A DNA stretch of 12,937 nt, taken from positions 1 to 12,937 of the forward strand of contig CAJOHP010000044.1 of the NCBI GenBank assembly GCA_905234355.1. Direction: 5' to 3'. Positions 1 to 6,447 of this stretch are shown here, in pieces. Position 1 is the first letter of the stretch; every line of letters starts with the position of its first letter. Both the position numbers and the translations under genes were made by a program. Origin of the DNA: an uncultured Prevotella sp. Its GTDB lineage: Bacteria; Bacteroidota; Bacteroidia; Bacteroidales; Bacteroidaceae. The notes under the pieces are model-generated. The model was not told the DNA's origin, ran no database searches, and worked only from the letters and a program-made list of their open reading frames with translations.

Positions 1-525
1 CGTCTTCAGGGTAAAGAAGCGCGAGATGTAGGCTATGATCTCGTCTACACTGTAGAGCATGTCGGCCGCACGCCCCTGCTGCACTGTATGCCCGTTGACA
101 TCGAGCCGGAAACACAGCTCGCCTATGGTGCGCGCCTCACCGACGTGGTCTCCCAGACCGAGTTCCATCCACTCTCCGATGACGGCGCTGCCATCGAAGC
201 CCTTGCAGATGGTCCAAGGTAGCCCGTGGCTGCGCGCCCGTTGCTGCATGTCACGGGCGGTGAAGTCTATGCCCACAGTGACGGCATCGTAGTAGCGGCG
301 GGCAAAGCGCTCAGGTATGCCCTTGCCCAGGCGGCAGATGCGCACTACCAGCTCGGCCTCGTAGTCGACCCGCGCCGACCAGTCGGGCACAAAGAAGGGC
401 TTATGGTCCTTCAGCAGGGCCGAGTCGGCCTTGGTGAAAATGACGGGCTCCTCTGGCTTATATAACGCGCCATCCAGCTCTTTATTGTGCTGGAAGTAGT
501 TCATTCCTACTGCAAAAATCTTCAT
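1..525 (-). CDS. Fumarylacetoacetate hydrolase (FAH) family protein, 3' end outside the window
   Basis: An open frame of 175 codons runs from the ATG at 525 to the left window edge without a stop, so the C-terminus is missing. The N-terminus (MKIFAVGMNY...) matches the short YcgM/FAHD1-like FAH branch, usually about 200 residues, so most of the protein is present. Visible family features are the metal-ligand pair in DYEAELVV (E56, E58), D87 in GIDFTARDMQ, and K108 in KGFDGSAVIG. Known members cleave or decarboxylate 2,4-diketo acids such as acylpyruvates, fumarylpyruvate or oxaloacetate using Mg2+ in the cytoplasm. Its ATG overlaps the stop of the upstream Rpn-family gene as ATGA (522-525), so translation is probably coupled and transcription probably comes from the promoter before that gene. 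It could serve as the 2,4-diketo-3-deoxyfuconate hydrolase of the nearby sugar-oxidation cluster. However, it is in another transcription unit, and short FAH proteins are common housekeeping genes, so substrate is unassigned. Confidence 0.88.
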   Translation of the reverse strand, partial: MKIFAVGMNYFQHNKELDGALYKPEEPVIFTKADSALLKDHKPFFVPDWSARVDYEAELVVRICRLGKGIPERFARRYYDAVTVGIDFTARDMQQRARSHGLPWTICKGFDGSAVIGEWMELGLGDHVGEARTIGELCFRLDVNGHTVQQGRAADMLYSVDEIIAYISRFFTLKT

Positions 526-1562
526 TCTCTTTCCGATGCTATGCGCTTCACGGTGTCCATGTCGACGCCTACGATGTCTGAGATATCTTCCAAAGACACG
601 TTACTCTTCAATAGTGCTGCTACCGAATTGTGTATGATTCTTTCCGCACGCTCCTCGGCCTGGGCGCGTTGCTCCTCGGCCTGGGCACGCTGCTCCTCGA
701 CCTTGCCAAGTTTCTCCTCGGCCTTGCCAAGTTTCTCCTCTGTCTTGCCAAGTTGCTCGTTCATGGCTTTGAGAGCCACACTCTTTTCTGCCAGTTGTCT
801 GTCCTTCTCCATGATTTCCGTCTCGCGGTCCTTCAGCACAGAAAAGAACTCGTCCTCCACATCCATCTCACGACGCACGTCAGCATTGCACGAGGCCTCC
901 ATGAGCTTGTGCAGGATGGGGGCCATCTCTGTATCGTCGTCGTAGAACGAGGCATCAAGCTCTATCGTCTGAGGGTCTTTAGCCGACAAGACGTGCGTCT
1001 GATCGAAGATGCTGAGAACCTTATCCAGACGGTTGTTTATCTTTCCGTGCAGACGAGGTATCTGCACAATGATGCTATCGTGGGTCAGACTCTCCACGAA
1101 GGGGTCGGTGGCGCCGTCCTCCAGCACATTTTCATCGTAGTCGCGCACCTGGTGGCCTACATACGCCACAGGAGCCTCGATGCTCCCAATGGTGTGCCCG
1201 AGGATGTAGACAGCCACCATCGGCAGAGCATGGACACCGCGCCCCTTGCCCTCCATATTCTCCTTGTTGCCATACTGCACACCGAGATACTGTCGGAAAC
1301 GAAGAAGCTCGGAGTCGACCCATGTCTTCTGGATTTCTATGAGGATGGTCTTCTTGTTTCCTTTGTCGTCGCAGACTGTGGCGCCAAAGTCTATGCGGAA
1401 GATGGAGAGACTCTCACGGCTCTTGTTGCTATACTCATTGCGCCGCATGCGAACAGCTATCACGTCGGTCTTCAGCAGGGCAGAGAGAATGGTGCGAGCT
1501 ATTCGCTCGTCCTCCATGAGATACTTGAACACTACATCGTAAATAGGGTTGGCTACTAACAT
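522..1562 (-). CDS. Rpn-family PD-(D/E)XK nuclease/putative transposase with heptad-repeat coiled coil
   Basis: The 346-residue protein begins MLVANPIYDVVFKYLM, typical of the PDDEXK_2/Rpn family (often labelled 'PD-(D/E)XK nuclease family transposase'). The nuclease core occupies roughly residues 1-150. Candidate catalytic residues are D58 in FRIDFGA and the E76-x-Q78-K79 group in ILIEIQK. Residues about 244-310 are a strongly charged coiled coil that includes five consecutive heptads (270-304), encoded by 21-bp DNA repeats. Residues 311-346 look like a small helix-turn-helix (LEDISDIVGVDMDTVKRI). Characterised Rpn proteins in E. coli are DNA endonucleases that promote RecA-independent recombination, and some act in phage defence; the function of this one is unknown. 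A good promoter lies just upstream. Its stop overlaps the start of the FAH gene. No inverted repeats or target duplications of a transposon were seen around it, so it is probably a resident gene. Family call is secure, cellular role is not. Confidence 0.88.
   Translation of the reverse strand: MLVANPIYDVVFKYLMEDERIARTILSALLKTDVIAVRMRRNEYSNKSRESLSIFRIDFGATVCDDKGNKKTILIEIQKTWVDSELLRFRQYLGVQYGNKENMEGKGRGVHALPMVAVYILGHTIGSIEAPVAYVGHQVRDYDENVLEDGATDPFVESLTHDSIIVQIPRLHGKINNRLDKVLSIFDQTHVLSAKDPQTIELDASFYDDDTEMAPILHKLMEASCNADVRREMDVEDEFFSVLKDRETEIMEKDRQLAEKSVALKAMNEQLGKTEEKLGKAEEKLGKVEEQRAQAEEQRAQAEERAERIIHNSVAALLKSNVSLEDISDIVGVDMDTVKRIASERE
651..755. repeat. Five tandem 21-bp repeats inside the Rpn-family gene
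   Basis: Units start at 651, 672, 693, 714 and 735. Each begins CTCCTC on the plus strand and encodes one heptad on the minus strand: QLGKTEE, KLGKAEE, KLGKVEE, QRAQAEE, QRAQAEE (residues 270-304). Units 1 and 2 resemble each other most, as do units 3 and 4. This suggests stepwise duplication by slippage or recombination. The array keeps the reading frame whatever its copy number and only lengthens or shortens the coiled coil. Confidence 0.9.
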
Positions 1563-1588
1563 GACTCTTACTTTTATCTTTCTGCCGC

Positions 1589-1620
1589 CAAAGTTACATA
1601 ATTACGCGCACACGGCAAAA
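1589..1620 (-). promoter_or_regulatory. Bacteroidota-type promoter for the Rpn-FAH unit
   Basis: Reading the minus strand, TTTG (plus 1616-1619, within TTTTG) is followed after 19 bp by TAACTTTG (plus 1589-1596). This matches the Bacteroides sigma-ABfr consensus TTTG-N19-21-TAnnTTTG. The -7 box lies about 27 bp before the ATG at 1562, giving a short leader. It implies that the Rpn and FAH genes form their own transcription unit, separate from the dehydrogenase gene upstream. Confidence 0.72.
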
Positions 1621-1689
1621 CGTTTTCTATATAAAAATGTTAAAAAGAGCCGTCCCTACAAAGCAGACTCCTTGTCTTCCCATGCGAGG

Positions 1690-2718
1690 CTACTCTCCGT
1701 GGAACTTGACGAGTATGCGGAACACCTTGCCCGGGTTCTGGCTCCACCACTGCATGGTCTGCAGCGCCTCTTCGGGCTTTATGACGCGCGTGATAAGGCG
1801 GTCTACAGGAGCGGTGTGCCTCTCTAAGTAGTGCACCACAGCGCGGAAGTCCTGCGGCATGGCGTTGCGTGAGCCGCGAATGTCGAGCTCCTTCTGTACG
1901 AAATACTTTGTCTCAAACGACACCTCGGCTTTGGCATAGCCTATGCAGACGACGCGCCCGGTGAAGCTCACCTCGCTGACGGCCATCTGGTAGGTGGGCA
2001 CACTGCCTACAGCCTCGATGACGACGTCGGGCCCGAAGCCGCTGGTCATGTCGAGCAGCCGCTTGTGCACATCGTCTGTGCGGGTGTTGATGGTATAGGC
2101 TGCCCCCATCTGCCGTGCGAGGGCGAGCTTGTCGTCGTCGATGTCGGCCGCCACGACGGTGGCCCCTCGCAGTGCCGAGCGCACGACGGCTCCCATGCCC
2201 ACCATGCCGCATCCGATGACGAGCACGACGTCGATGTCGCTGACCTGCGCCCGGCTGACGGCGTGAAACCCTACGCTCATCGGCTCTACCAGTGCACACT
2301 CGCGTGGTGTGAGCAGTCCGGCGGGTATCACCTTCTCCCACGGCATGAGGATATACTCCTTCATGGCACCGTGGCGCTGCACGCCGAGTGTCTCGTTGTG
2401 CTGGCAGGCGTTGACACGTCCGGCCCGGCAGGCGGCACACTTGCCGCAGTTGGTGTAGGGGTTGCAGGTGACGGTCATGCCCGGCCGCAGGCCCTCGGGC
2501 ACGTCAGGGCCCACGGCCTCGACGACGGCCCCTATTTCATGGCCGGGGATGACGGGGTCGAGTGCCATCGTGTTGCGGCCCATAAACGTGTTGAGGTCGG
2601 AGCCGCAGAAACCCACGTAGCACAGGCGTAGGAGCACCTGGCCGGCGGCGGGTGCTGCAGGCTTCTCCATTTCGATGATGTTCAGTTCTTGACGGTGAGA
2701 TATCTGTATTGCTTTCAT
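1690..2718 (-). CDS. Zinc-dependent medium-chain alcohol/polyol dehydrogenase
   Basis: The 342-residue cytoplasmic enzyme is a zinc-containing medium-chain dehydrogenase of normal length. The N-terminal GroES-like catalytic domain shows the zinc ligands C38 (in CGSD) and H60-E61 (in GHE). The structural zinc loop has C91, C94, C97 and C105 (CGKCAACRAGRVNAC). The Rossmann fold has GCGMVG at 169-174 and an acidic residue D192 after the second strand (AADID), which favours NAD+ over NADP+. The family oxidises secondary alcohols of sugars, polyols and threonine. It lies downstream of an L-galactose/L-fucose-dehydrogenase-like reductase and a lactonase. A role as 2-keto-3-deoxy-L-fuconate (or related sugar acid) 4-dehydrogenase is therefore an attractive inference, but a sorbitol- or threonine-type dehydrogenase cannot be excluded. 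The start is the ATG at 2718, preceded by an A-rich leader. No clear promoter box was seen in the 133-bp gap, which is largely filled by a MITE-like element. Confidence 0.93.
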   Translation of the reverse strand: MKAIQISHRQELNIIEMEKPAAPAAGQVLLRLCYVGFCGSDLNTFMGRNTMALDPVIPGHEIGAVVEAVGPDVPEGLRPGMTVTCNPYTNCGKCAACRAGRVNACQHNETLGVQRHGAMKEYILMPWEKVIPAGLLTPRECALVEPMSVGFHAVSRAQVSDIDVVLVIGCGMVGMGAVVRSALRGATVVAADIDDDKLALARQMGAAYTINTRTDDVHKRLLDMTSGFGPDVVIEAVGSVPTYQMAVSEVSFTGRVVCIGYAKAEVSFETKYFVQKELDIRGSRNAMPQDFRAVVHYLERHTAPVDRLITRVIKPEEALQTMQWWSQNPGKVFRILVKFHGE

Positions 2719-2767
2719 TGTTGTAAGAATTATGTTTGTTCAGTTCAAGTTTTGACGGGCTGTTGTT

Positions 2768-2850
2768 TTCAGGTGGGTTCTATTATTTACAAAATGTGAG
2801 TCAAAATAGCTCAGAAATCTGCCAAAGCGAATTGATAGAACCCACCTTCA
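2768..2850. mobile_element. 75-bp MITE-like element with TTCA target duplication
   Basis: Positions 2772-2846 start GGTGGGTTCTAT and end with its exact reverse complement ATAGAACCCACC, giving perfect 12-bp terminal inverted repeats around 51 bp of AT-rich, non-coding sequence. Both sides carry TTCA (2768-2771 and 2847-2850), which looks like a 4-bp target-site duplication. With the outermost bases of the flanks, the repeat pairs over 13 bp. The same terminal sequence plus two more bases (GGTGGGTTCTATTA) recurs at 12826-12839, as expected of a dispersed family. It carries no transposase, so it would have to be moved in trans. It sits 1 bp after the lactonase stop and 49 bp before the dehydrogenase ATG, inside the presumed operon. 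A chance hairpin is the alternative, but the flanking repeat and second copy make it less likely. Confidence 0.65.
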
Positions 2851-2851
2851 G

Positions 2852-3748
2852 TCATTCCGACATGTTCTTGATATATGGCAGTCGGGGCAGCTGTCCGAAG
2901 CGGTAGAAGCGCTGTGCGTTGCTGCCGAGGAAGCGCGCCTTCTGCTCGTGTGTGAGCTCCTTCGACTTGCTGGCGAAGTCGTAGGCCATGCGGTAGGTTA
3001 TGGCAGTGATGGTGCGCGGGTAGTCGCTGCCCCACATGAGGCGGTCCCATCCCACCCAGTCGGCTGCCTGCCTTATGGCTCGTATGGCCGTGGGATAGGG
3101 GTAGAACTCGCTGTTGTAGAGCCATGTGATGCCGCCCGACTCGACCATGACGTTCGGTCCGGCGCTTGCCAGTCGTACCTGCTGCTCAAAGGTGGGTGTG
3201 GTGGGCATGCCAAAGTGTCCGATGGCCACGCGCAGTCGTGGGCATTCCTCTATAGCCTCTCGCATCTGCGCTATCTGCCGCTCATTGTCGGCCAGACACA
3301 TGGAGAGCACCATGTCGTGCTGCTCCATATACTTAAAGAGCGGCATGAGCGTGCCGAGCGGCCGGTCGTAGCGGTGCCCGGGTATGGCTATGCCCCGCAG
3401 CCCGGCCTCTCTGACGGCCTTTGCCTCGTCGGTCGTCCAGGCCATGCCCATGCAGAGCAGGCGGTCGGGGTGCTGTGCCTGCACCTGTCGCAGGTAGTCG
3501 TTCTGATTGCCGTCGATGAGTTCCTGCACCACGACGGCCCCGCCCACCTGGGCATAGTCCATGCAGGAGAGGAGCACCTCGGCGCGGTTTTCACCGTCGG
3601 TCATGAAGGGTGGCAGCATCTGCACCTCTTCGTCCATGAAGATGCTGCGTCCGTTTTTCAGCGAGAGGATGCGCTTGCCGTCGACCCATGTGTCCTGCCG
3701 GAGCCACAGATGGGTGTGCGCGTCGATGATGGTCAGGTGTTCTTCCAT
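2852..3748 (-). CDS. Amidohydrolase_2 family protein, probable sugar lactonase (L-fuconolactonase-like)
   Basis: The 298-residue protein is a metal-dependent TIM-barrel hydrolase of the amidohydrolase_2 family (COG3618-like). It shows the N-terminal metal motif DAHTHLW (H11, H13), H178 in AIGHFG, and the metal/catalytic D242 in LMWGSDYPR. Characterised relatives include L-fuconolactonase, L-rhamnono-lactonase and 2-pyrone-4,6-dicarboxylate lactonase. The preceding gene encodes an L-galactose/L-fucose dehydrogenase-like enzyme whose product would be an aldonolactone, so lactone hydrolysis is the likely job. The frame is open further upstream, to 4078, but that part lies inside the reductase gene. 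The ATG at 3748 gives MEEHLTIIDAHTHLW, the normal family N-terminus, and a 16-bp overlap with the reductase stop, typical of an operon. The exact substrate is inferred from context. Confidence 0.9.
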   Translation of the reverse strand: MEEHLTIIDAHTHLWLRQDTWVDGKRILSLKNGRSIFMDEEVQMLPPFMTDGENRAEVLLSCMDYAQVGGAVVVQELIDGNQNDYLRQVQAQHPDRLLCMGMAWTTDEAKAVREAGLRGIAIPGHRYDRPLGTLMPLFKYMEQHDMVLSMCLADNERQIAQMREAIEECPRLRVAIGHFGMPTTPTFEQQVRLASAGPNVMVESGGITWLYNSEFYPYPTAIRAIRQAADWVGWDRLMWGSDYPRTITAITYRMAYDFASKSKELTHEQKARFLGSNAQRFYRFGQLPRLPYIKNMSE

Positions 3749-4680
3749 GTCACGCGCTGCTGGTTGCCTATGATTTCCTTTACGTCGCTCACGATCTGCC
3801 AGTCGGGCTCCTCGCAGGCCCATGCGATGTTGCGTCGCACGTTGTCGGGATTGGCCGACGAGAAGAGTGTGCTGGCGATGCGTGGCTCGCTGACGGCAAA
3901 CTGCACGGCGAGTTTCTCTATCGGGTAGCCCTTGTCCTGGCAGTATTGTGCGGCCCGCTCGCATGCCTTCACCAGCTGCTTTGGTGCGGGGTGCCATGCC
4001 GGTATGCCCCTTGAAGAGAGTAGTCCCATGCTCAGCGGCGATGCGTTGATGATGCCCACGCCGTGCAGTTCGAAGCATCCGGCATAGTCTACGAGGGCGT
4101 CGTCGTTGAGGCAGTAGTGGCAGAAGTTCAGCACACTCTCTACGGTGCCCTCCTGGCTGTGCTCCACGACCCAGCGCAGGTTGTCGAGCTGCAGGTCGGT
4201 GATGCCCACGTGTCCCACGATGCCCTTGCGTTTCAGCTCGGTGAGTGCGGGCAGTGTCTCGTCGACCACGCGCTGCAGTCCGCCGGGCAGTGCGGCCTGG
4301 AACTCGATGTCGTGCACGTTGATCAGGTCTATGTAGTCTACGCCCAGCCGCTCCATGCTCTCATAGACGCTCTCTGTGGCGCGCTGTGCGGAGTAGTCCC
4401 ATGTGTTGACGCCGTCCTTGCCATAGCGTCCCACCTTGGTGCTGAGGTAGTACTTGTCGCGGGGGATGTGGCGCAGGGCTTTGCCCAGCACGGTCTCCGC
4501 CTTGTAGTAGCCGTAATAGGGGCTCACGTCGATGAAGTTGATGCCGCCCTCGATGGCTGCCTCGACGGCCTCTATGCTCTCCGCCTCGCGTGTCTCGCGG
4601 AAGACGCTTCCGAGCGACGAGGCTCCGAAGCTCAGGGCCGATATCTTCAGCCCTGTGTGTCCTAATAGTCTGTATTCCAT
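3733..4680 (-). CDS. Aldo/keto reductase, L-galactose/L-fucose dehydrogenase-like
   Basis: The 315-residue cytoplasmic TIM-barrel oxidoreductase has the full aldo/keto reductase tetrad: D51, Y56 (SPYYG), K82 (STKVGRYG) and H123 (NVHDIEF). Several stretches recall plant L-galactose dehydrogenase: LSFGASSLGSVF near the N-terminus, INFIDVSPYYG, VHDIEF, NFCHYCLND, and GVGIINASPLSMGLL with PAWHPAP following. Bacterial relatives oxidise L-fucose (6-deoxy-L-galactose) or L-galactose with NAD(P)+ to the aldonolactone. The next gene is a lactonase-type amidohydrolase overlapping by 16 bp, which fits. The start is placed at the ATG at 4680, giving MEYRLLGHTGLKISAL, the usual family N-terminus. A TTG at 4713 in the same frame lies in the -7 promoter box and is unlikely to be used. 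Pyridoxal 4-dehydrogenase is a close alternative within the same branch. Confidence 0.92.
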   Translation of the reverse strand: MEYRLLGHTGLKISALSFGASSLGSVFRETREAESIEAVEAAIEGGINFIDVSPYYGYYKAETVLGKALRHIPRDKYYLSTKVGRYGKDGVNTWDYSAQRATESVYESMERLGVDYIDLINVHDIEFQAALPGGLQRVVDETLPALTELKRKGIVGHVGITDLQLDNLRWVVEHSQEGTVESVLNFCHYCLNDDALVDYAGCFELHGVGIINASPLSMGLLSSRGIPAWHPAPKQLVKACERAAQYCQDKGYPIEKLAVQFAVSEPRIASTLFSSANPDNVRRNIAWACEEPDWQIVSDVKEIIGNQQRVTWKNT

Positions 4681-4710
4681 CTTGTCGTTGCTTGGTGTTT
4701 TTTTACGCAG

Positions 4711-4718
4711 CAAAGTTA
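4711..4718 (-). promoter_or_regulatory. Candidate -7 box for the sugar-oxidation operon
   Basis: The minus strand reads TAACTTTG here, a full match to the Bacteroidota -7 consensus TAnnTTTG, 30 bp upstream of the reductase ATG at 4680. No convincing -33 TTTG was found at the usual 19-21 bp distance, so the promoter may be weak or depend on an activator. Its position supports the 4680 start and separates this operon from gpmI, whose terminator ends about 110 bp further upstream on the same strand. Confidence 0.55.
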
Positions 4719-4826
4719 CGATAAATATTTGAAACGCACGGATGATGGACCGGTTATTTTCCAGTTGTGGGCCGCGTTGACCCCTTTTCTAAAACGTTTG
4801 AGACGTAGCGCGGTGTCTTGTGTCAC

Positions 4827-4878
4827 AAAAACAAGCTGGCGGGAGACACGTCGTTGCGCTTCCCGCCAGCAGGCTTGT
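4827..4878 (-). terminator. Intrinsic terminator downstream of gpmI
   Basis: On the minus strand, ACAAGC-(CTGC bulge)-TGGCGGGA (plus 4861-4878) pairs over 14 bp with TCCCGCCAGCTTGT (plus 4831-4844) around a 16-nt loop. The arm runs straight into a U-run (plus 4827-4831). It begins 11 bp after the gpmI stop codon, the expected geometry for Rho-independent termination. It should insulate the reductase-lactonase-dehydrogenase genes from gpmI transcription. Confidence 0.85.
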
Positions 4879-4889
4879 GCCAGGGAGTG

Positions 4890-6410
4890 TCAGTCGCTGA
4901 TGAGGCACTCGCCGGTCATGTCCTTTGGCTGCTCCAGTCCCATGATGTGGAGGATGGATGGGGCCACGTCGGCCAGGCGTCCGTCGCGCACGGTGGCCGA
5001 GTTGTTGTCGGTCACGTAGATGAAGGGCACGGGGTTGAGCGAATGAGCCGTGTTGGGCGTGCCGTCGGGGTTGATGGCGTTGTCGGCGTTGCCGTGGTCG
5101 GCAATGATGATGGCCTCGTAGTCGTTGGCCTTGGCGGCCTCGATGACCTCGCGCACGCAGTTGTCGACGGCGTGTACCGCCTTGGCGATGGCGTTGTAGA
5201 CGCCGGTGTGTCCCACCATGTCTCCGTTGGCGAAGTTGACCACGATGAAGTCGTACTGCTGTGTGCCGATGGCGCTGACCAGCTTGTCCTTGACCTCGTA
5301 GGCGCTCATCTCGGGCTTCAGGTCGTAGGTGGCCACCTTGGGACTGGCCACGAGAATGCGGTCCTCGCCGTCGAAGGGCTGCTCTCGTCCGCCGTTGAAG
5401 AAGAAGGTGACGTGGGCATACTTCTCCGTCTCGGCGGTGTGCAGCTGCCGCTTGCCCTGTCTCGAGAGATACTCGCCGAGGGTGTCCTCTACGTTCTCCT
5501 TGGGGAAAAGGATGTGCACGCCATGGAAATTGGCGTCGTAGGGCGTCATGCAGTAGTACTGCAGTCCGGGTATGGTCTTCATGCCCTGCTCAGGCATGTC
5601 CTGCTGCGTGAGCACAATGGTGAGCTCCTTGGCGCGGTCGTTGCGGAAGTTGATGAAGATGACGACGTCGCCCTGCTCGATGCATCCGTTGACGGTGGCG
5701 TTGTGTATGGGCTTGACAAACTCGTCGGTGACGCCCTCGTCGTAGCTCTCCTGCATGGCCTGCACCATGTCGGTGGCCTGCTTGCCCTCGCCGTTGACCA
5801 GCAAGGCATAGCCCTGCTGTACGCGCTCCCAGCGCTTGTCGCGGTCCATGGCGTAGAAGCGGCCTATGATAGAGGCGATGGCTGCGTCGTTCTCGGCGCA
5901 CACCTTGGTGACCTGCTCTATGAAGCCCTTGCCGCTCTTGGGGTCGGTGTCGCGTCCGTCCATGAAGCAGTGTATGAAGGTCTGGTCCTTCAGTCCGTAG
6001 GCCTTGCCCACCTCGATGAGCTTGAACAGGTGGTCGAGCGAGGAGTGCACGCCGCCGTCGGAGCAGAGACCCATGAGGTGCAGCTTCTTGCCTTTCTCCT
6101 TGGCGTAGGTATAGGCAGCCTTCACCTGTGGGTTGTCCATGATGGAGTTGTCGCGGCAGGCACGGTTGATTTTCACCAGGTCCTGGTAGACGATGCGTCC
6201 GGCGCCTATGTTGAGGTGTCCCACCTCCGAGTTGCCCATCTGTCCGTCGGGCAGACCGACGTCTTCGCCCGAGGCCTGCAGCTGTGCGTGGGCCGAGACG
6301 GCCGTGAGATAGTCAAGATAGGGTGTAGGCGTATTGTAGATCACGTCGCCTCGTCCGTGCTGACCGATTCCCCATCCGTCGAGGATCATCAGTAATGCTT
6401 TCTTTGCCAT
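4890..6410 (-). CDS. gpmI: 2,3-bisphosphoglycerate-independent phosphoglycerate mutase
   Basis: The 506-residue cytoplasmic enzyme interconverts 3- and 2-phosphoglycerate in glycolysis and gluconeogenesis and depends on Mn2+. It is full length for the family. Signature positions are all visible: D11 in ILDGWG and the phosphorylated serine S61 in QMGNSEVGH (metal site and nucleophile), CSDGGVHS near 116-123, FMDGRDTDP near 149-157, NFRNDRAKE near 254-262, D397 and H401 in NGDMVGHTG, and D438-H439 in ADHGNAD. The start is the ATG at 6410 (MAKKALLMILDGWG), preceded by an A-rich leader. It begins only 37 bp after the stop of the secreted protease gene on the same strand, with no terminator or promoter box visible between them, so it may be partly cotranscribed with that gene. 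A strong terminator follows its stop. Confidence 0.98.
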   Translation of the reverse strand: MAKKALLMILDGWGIGQHGRGDVIYNTPTPYLDYLTAVSAHAQLQASGEDVGLPDGQMGNSEVGHLNIGAGRIVYQDLVKINRACRDNSIMDNPQVKAAYTYAKEKGKKLHLMGLCSDGGVHSSLDHLFKLIEVGKAYGLKDQTFIHCFMDGRDTDPKSGKGFIEQVTKVCAENDAAIASIIGRFYAMDRDKRWERVQQGYALLVNGEGKQATDMVQAMQESYDEGVTDEFVKPIHNATVNGCIEQGDVVIFINFRNDRAKELTIVLTQQDMPEQGMKTIPGLQYYCMTPYDANFHGVHILFPKENVEDTLGEYLSRQGKRQLHTAETEKYAHVTFFFNGGREQPFDGEDRILVASPKVATYDLKPEMSAYEVKDKLVSAIGTQQYDFIVVNFANGDMVGHTGVYNAIAKAVHAVDNCVREVIEAAKANDYEAIIIADHGNADNAINPDGTPNTAHSLNPVPFIYVTDNNSATVRDGRLADVAPSILHIMGLEQPKDMTGECLISD

Positions 6411-6447
6411 AGTTGTGAGTGTTGTTGTTATAGATGATTTTTTGTTG

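Noticed and set aside
1..525. FAH gene as a firm member of the L-fucose pathway
   Set aside because: It is in a separate unit behind the Rpn gene with its own promoter and belongs to a short, widespread FAH branch, so it is kept only as a possibility.
651..755. 21-bp repeats as a CRISPR array
   Set aside because: The repeats are contiguous with no unique spacers and are in-frame coding heptads of the Rpn-family protein.
522..1562. Rpn-family gene as an insertion sequence
   Set aside because: No terminal inverted repeats or target duplications were found around it, and it overlaps the next gene in an operon-like way.
3749..4078. N-terminal extension of the lactonase to a 408-residue form
   Set aside because: The extension lies wholly inside the reductase coding sequence, is arginine-rich and unlike the family. 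The ATG at 3748 gives the normal N-terminus.
4818..6395. 525-codon open frame on the plus strand
   Set aside because: It is antisense to gpmI, whose motifs are complete. The translation is rich in V, G, H and D as expected of a shadow frame in GC-rich DNA, and shows no recognisable domain.
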